Shown: positions 61,367 through 64,000 of the stretch, piece by piece
Layout: each line of letters opens with the position of its first letter
How positions within the stretch are numbered: the stretch's first letter is position 1
Assembly (NCBI RefSeq): GCF_018598185.1
Contig: NZ_JAHESC010000030.1
Location: 1-64,000, forward strand
Origin: Dawidia soli
GTDB lineage: Bacteria > Bacteroidota > Bacteroidia > Cytophagales > Cyclobacteriaceae
Length of the DNA stretch: 64,000 bases
Reading direction: 5' to 3'
The notes under the pieces: generated by a model
The model's input: only the letters and a program-made list of their open reading frames with translations
Databases searched by the model: none
What the model was told of the DNA's origin: nothing
Position numbers and translations under genes: made by a program

Positions 61367-63760
61367 ATGTTAAAAAGCCTGCTCCTCATCGCCCTGCGCA
61401 ACATGCGTAAAGAAAAAGCCTACACCGGCATCAATGTGCTCGGCCTTACGGTGGGCATTACCTGCAGCATGTTCCTGCTGTTGTATATCCTCGATGAGCT
61501 GAGCTTTGATCGTTACCACAAAGATGCTCCCAACATTTACCGGGTCGTTACCCACATCAAGGAAACGGATGATGCTTTTACCTGGGCGGTGGCCCAAATA
61601 CCGTTTGCCGAAGAGGTACGCGATAATTACCCGGAAGTTAAAAACGCCGTGCGCTTTTTTGGCACCGGCCGTACATTATACCGCTACGAAGAAAAGGAGT
61701 TCTATGAAGACAAGTTCTTCCAGGCAGACTCCACCGCCTTCGACATGTTCACCTATACGTTCCTGGCGGGTGACCCCGGCACCGCCCTGGACGAGCCGTT
61801 CTCGATCGTGCTGACGCGCAGCATCGCGATCAAATATTTTGGCAAGACCGATGTCATTGGCCAGTCGTTCCAGAACCAGCGTGGCGAAACGTTTAAGGTT
61901 ACGGCGGTCATGGAAGATGTACCGCTCAACTCACACTTCATTTTCGATGGCCTGATCTCGGCCAGCAGCCGCCCGAAAGATGCCGTCGGCAGCTGGGGGA
62001 ACTTCGGGATCTATACCTACATCCAGCTGCCCGAGGGTTACGACCTCAGCAAGATGTACACCAACCTGGAGAAGATCGTGAAAGAAAAGGTCGACCCCAT
62101 CTTTGCGCAGTATGGCATCACCATTCGTTATGAGCTGCAGCGCATTATCGACATTCACTTATACTCCGAGATCCAGGACGAAGCGGAAGCGGGCGGGAGC
62201 ATGAGCGTGCTATATATCTTCGCGGCCGTCGCGGTGTTTATGCTTGTCATTGCATCTATCAACTATATGAACCTTGCCACGGCGCGCTCGGCCAACCGTG
62301 CCAAGGAGGTGGGCATTCGCAAGGTGATGGGCTCGCCCCGTACACAGCTTATGGCGCAGTTCATCATGGAGTCTGTGGTGATCACGTTCACATCCTTGGT
62401 CATCAGCCTGCTGTTGATCTACGCATTGCTGCCGGCGTTTAATGAGCTGGCGAATAAAAAGATGCCGTTCAGCTATGTAATGCAGGCGCCGGTATTGCTG
62501 AGCCTGCTGGCGATCGTATTGGTGGTAGGCGTAGGGGGCGGAAGCTACCCGGCCTTTTACCTCTCGAGCTTTAACCCGATCGGGGTATTGAAGGGAAAGC
62601 TTTCGGCCAGGGGCGGCAGCGTGATCTTCCGCAAGGTGCTGGTCGTGCTGCAATTCTCGATCTCCATCTTCATGCTAATCAGTACGATGATCGTGTTCGA
62701 TCAGCTGCAATACATGCGCACGAAGGACCTGGGGTTCACAAAAGACCGCGTGGTGTGCATAGCGCTGTCGGGAGAGGACCAGGTGAAAAAATCCGGGGTG
62801 CTGGCCGAGCGCCTGCGCCAGACGCGGGGAGTGGAGTGGGCGGGCGCTTCCAATGCAGGCCCCGGCGACGGTATCGGTAAGCTGCTGCTACAGGTGGACG
62901 ATAGCGAAGGCAAGCTGGTAGAGCGGGGCATCAACCTCTACCGCGCGGACTTCGACTTTATTAAAAGCATCGGCATGCATGTGGTCCAGGGCCGCGACTT
63001 CTCGCGCGATGTATCTTCAGACACGACGTTTGCCGTGCTGGTAAACGAAGCCATGGTAAAACGCATGGGGTGGAAAGATCCCATTGGCAAACGGTTCGTC
63101 TTCCAGGACGAGCAGCCGATTGAAAAACGCGTAGTAGGTGTGGTAAAGGACTATCACCAGAATTCACTTTACGGCGTGATCGAACCACTGATGATCATGT
63201 TGAGCGAAGACGATAACTATTTGCTCTTTGCCCGCATCAAGGAAGGTGAAGATACGAAAGAGGCACTGGCGGCTATTGAAAATACGTGGAACGGCGTATT
63301 CTCCGACATACCGTTTGAATACGACTTCCTGGATCAGCGGTTCGACTCGCAGTATAAGTCTGACGAAAAGCGCAGTTATATCTTCACGTTCTTCTCCGCG
63401 CTGACGATCTCCATTGCTTGTCTCGGTTTGCTGGGCCTGGCGGCATTCACCACGCAGCAACGGTATAAAGAGATCGGCATCCGGAAGGTGATCGGTGCCA
63501 GTGTGCAGGGGTTGGTGATGCTGGTGGCGCGGGAGTTCTTTATACTCGTAGGCATCGGAACGATCATTGCGTTCCCGGTGGCGTGGTACTTTACCAATTC
63601 GTGGCTGCAAAAATTTGCGTATCGTATCGAGCTGAGTGGGGAGTGGGCTACGTTTATACTTTCGGCCTTGCTGGCAGCCCTGATTACGATGCTGACGGTG
63701 GGCTACCACGTACTGCGGGCAGCGTCCTCTAATCCTGTGAAGGCGTTGAGGGACGAGTAG
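61367..63760 (+). CDS. FtsX/MacB-type ABC transporter permease, third copy
   Basis: 797 residues of the same eight-helix layout as the pair at 16-21 kb: INVLGLTVGITCSMFLLL first helix, DELSFDRYH, FtsX blocks VGIRKVMGSPRTQ and IGIRKVIGASVQG, and the ending SSNPVKALRDE. No ATPase gene is adjacent within the window. Downstream are a REP-like hairpin, a terminator and an opposite-strand histidine kinase. Substrate unknown. Confidence 0.9.
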   Translation: MLKSLLLIALRNMRKEKAYTGINVLGLTVGITCSMFLLLYILDELSFDRYHKDAPNIYRVVTHIKETDDAFTWAVAQIPFAEEVRDNYPEVKNAVRFFGTGRTLYRYEEKEFYEDKFFQADSTAFDMFTYTFLAGDPGTALDEPFSIVLTRSIAIKYFGKTDVIGQSFQNQRGETFKVTAVMEDVPLNSHFIFDGLISASSRPKDAVGSWGNFGIYTYIQLPEGYDLSKMYTNLEKIVKEKVDPIFAQYGITIRYELQRIIDIHLYSEIQDEAEAGGSMSVLYIFAAVAVFMLVIASINYMNLATARSANRAKEVGIRKVMGSPRTQLMAQFIMESVVITFTSLVISLLLIYALLPAFNELANKKMPFSYVMQAPVLLSLLAIVLVVGVGGGSYPAFYLSSFNPIGVLKGKLSARGGSVIFRKVLVVLQFSISIFMLISTMIVFDQLQYMRTKDLGFTKDRVVCIALSGEDQVKKSGVLAERLRQTRGVEWAGASNAGPGDGIGKLLLQVDDSEGKLVERGINLYRADFDFIKSIGMHVVQGRDFSRDVSSDTTFAVLVNEAMVKRMGWKDPIGKRFVFQDEQPIEKRVVGVVKDYHQNSLYGVIEPLMIMLSEDDNYLLFARIKEGEDTKEALAAIENTWNGVFSDIPFEYDFLDQRFDSQYKSDEKRSYIFTFFSALTISIACLGLLGLAAFTTQQRYKEIGIRKVIGASVQGLVMLVAREFFILVGIGTIIAFPVAWYFTNSWLQKFAYRIELSGEWATFILSALLAALITMLTVGYHVLRAASSNPVKALRDE

Positions 63761-63797
63761 TACGTCTGGTTATTTCTATATTTATGCAAGCGTATTT

Positions 63798-63858
63798 AGC
63801 CCTGAAGGCGCAACAATTCGAGGCGCATATGCATCGATTGTTCCGCCCTTTCAGGGCT
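63798..63858. repeat. REP-like long inverted repeat
   Basis: AGCCCTGAAGGCGCAACAAT pairs, with two small gaps or mismatches, with ATTGTTCCGCCCTTTCAGGGCT; the loop contains the palindrome GCATATGC. Stem sequences starting AGCCCTGAA and ending TTCAGGGCT are typical of dispersed palindromes I recall from Bacteroidota intergenic regions. No other copy is seen in the window. Confidence 0.55.
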
Positions 63859-63889
63859 GCCTTTACAGAACAAGACGTTTCCGCATGTG

Positions 63890-63912
63890 GCCGGTCTTCT
63901 ACCGGCTTTTTT
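63890..63912 (+). terminator. Rho-independent terminator of the third permease gene
   Basis: GCCGGT and ACCGGC pair around CTTCT and are followed by six T on the plus strand. The T-run overlaps the stop codon of the opposite histidine kinase gene. Confidence 0.85.
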
Positions 63913-64000
63913 AGAATCGAATGATAAATGTTGTTCCCTTATTGACTTCACTTTCCGCCGTCACGGCGCCGCCCATCGCTTCGATCTGCGTCTTCGTGAG
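63911..64000 (-). CDS. Histidine kinase, C-terminal fragment
   Basis: Thirty codons read from the right edge to a TAA at 63911: LTKTQIEAMGGAV, then TAESEVNKGTTFIIRF. This is the end of a HATPase_c domain (helix after the G2 box, then the last strands G-G-x-V, G-T-x-F). The rest lies beyond the window. It is convergent with the permease gene. The family is clear, but nothing can be said about the sensor part. Confidence 0.85.
   Translation of the reverse strand, partial: LTKTQIEAMGGAVTAESEVNKGTTFIIRF

Overview
This 64 kb window is chromosomal DNA from a member of the Bacteroidota, most likely a Cytophagales-type free-living bacterium. The evidence is a PorQ orthologue and a PorE-like OmpA protein (type IX secretion), a DUF4421 outer-membrane protein, type B ribosomal protein L31, a Bacteroidota GlmU-like protein, several near-800-residue FtsX/MacB-type permeases, and at least one promoter of the TTG-N20-TAnnTTTG type. 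Coding density is high and base composition is moderately GC-rich. I see no rRNA, tRNA, CRISPR array, IS element or phage gene.

Layout. 1-10.4 kb: the end of fabF, then a carbohydrate-degradation block (GH3, a secreted serine esterase, a GH29 fucosidase, an ECF sigma factor, a GH2 enzyme) without SusC/SusD. Its non-coding DNA is unusual: a strongly folded cloverleaf-like element (2554-2660), a promoter-plus-hairpin leader before the GH2 gene, and a duplicated GH2 gene tail next to REP-like hairpins. 10.6-21.1 kb: a small membrane protein, a histidine kinase and sigma-54 response regulator (minus strand), and a divergent efflux block (HlyD/MacA-type adaptor, ATPase, two permeases). The shared intergenic region carries a perfect 16-bp palindrome and -24/-12-like sequences. 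21.3-24.9 kb: small and housekeeping genes (Lys-rich protein, YitT, a YeeZ-like SDR, a 55-residue membrane protein, a YodC-like protein, a secreted alpha/beta hydrolase).

25.3-30.0 kb: a tight three-gene cassette unlike its surroundings. It encodes an uncharacterised inner-membrane protein, a subtilase with no signal peptide, and an exported protein with a probable beta-barrel end. A structured 400-bp non-coding region precedes it. This is my best candidate for an undescribed system.

30.1-63.8 kb is mostly conserved core: HtrA, a GH3-auxin-type adenylase, dxr-rseP, a PorE-like protein, lon, porQ-hslU-DUF4421, a SixA-like phosphatase, a lipid A acyltransferase, fmt-folA, a lipoprotein, a minus-strand run (GlmU-like, DNA polymerase III delta', hemC, cyclophilin, RmlD-like), rpmE2, a Wzi-like outer-membrane protein, an MsbA-like exporter, a YifB/ComM ATPase, a sugar epimerase overlapping a glycosyltransferase, and a third FtsX permease. 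The window ends with a REP-like hairpin, a terminator and the C-terminal end of a histidine kinase on the minus strand.

Many proteins act on the envelope: glycan breakdown and surface glycan synthesis, type IX secretion, lipid A and lipid export, and envelope proteolysis (HtrA, RseP). All functions are inferred from reading motifs and from family knowledge; no database search was run.
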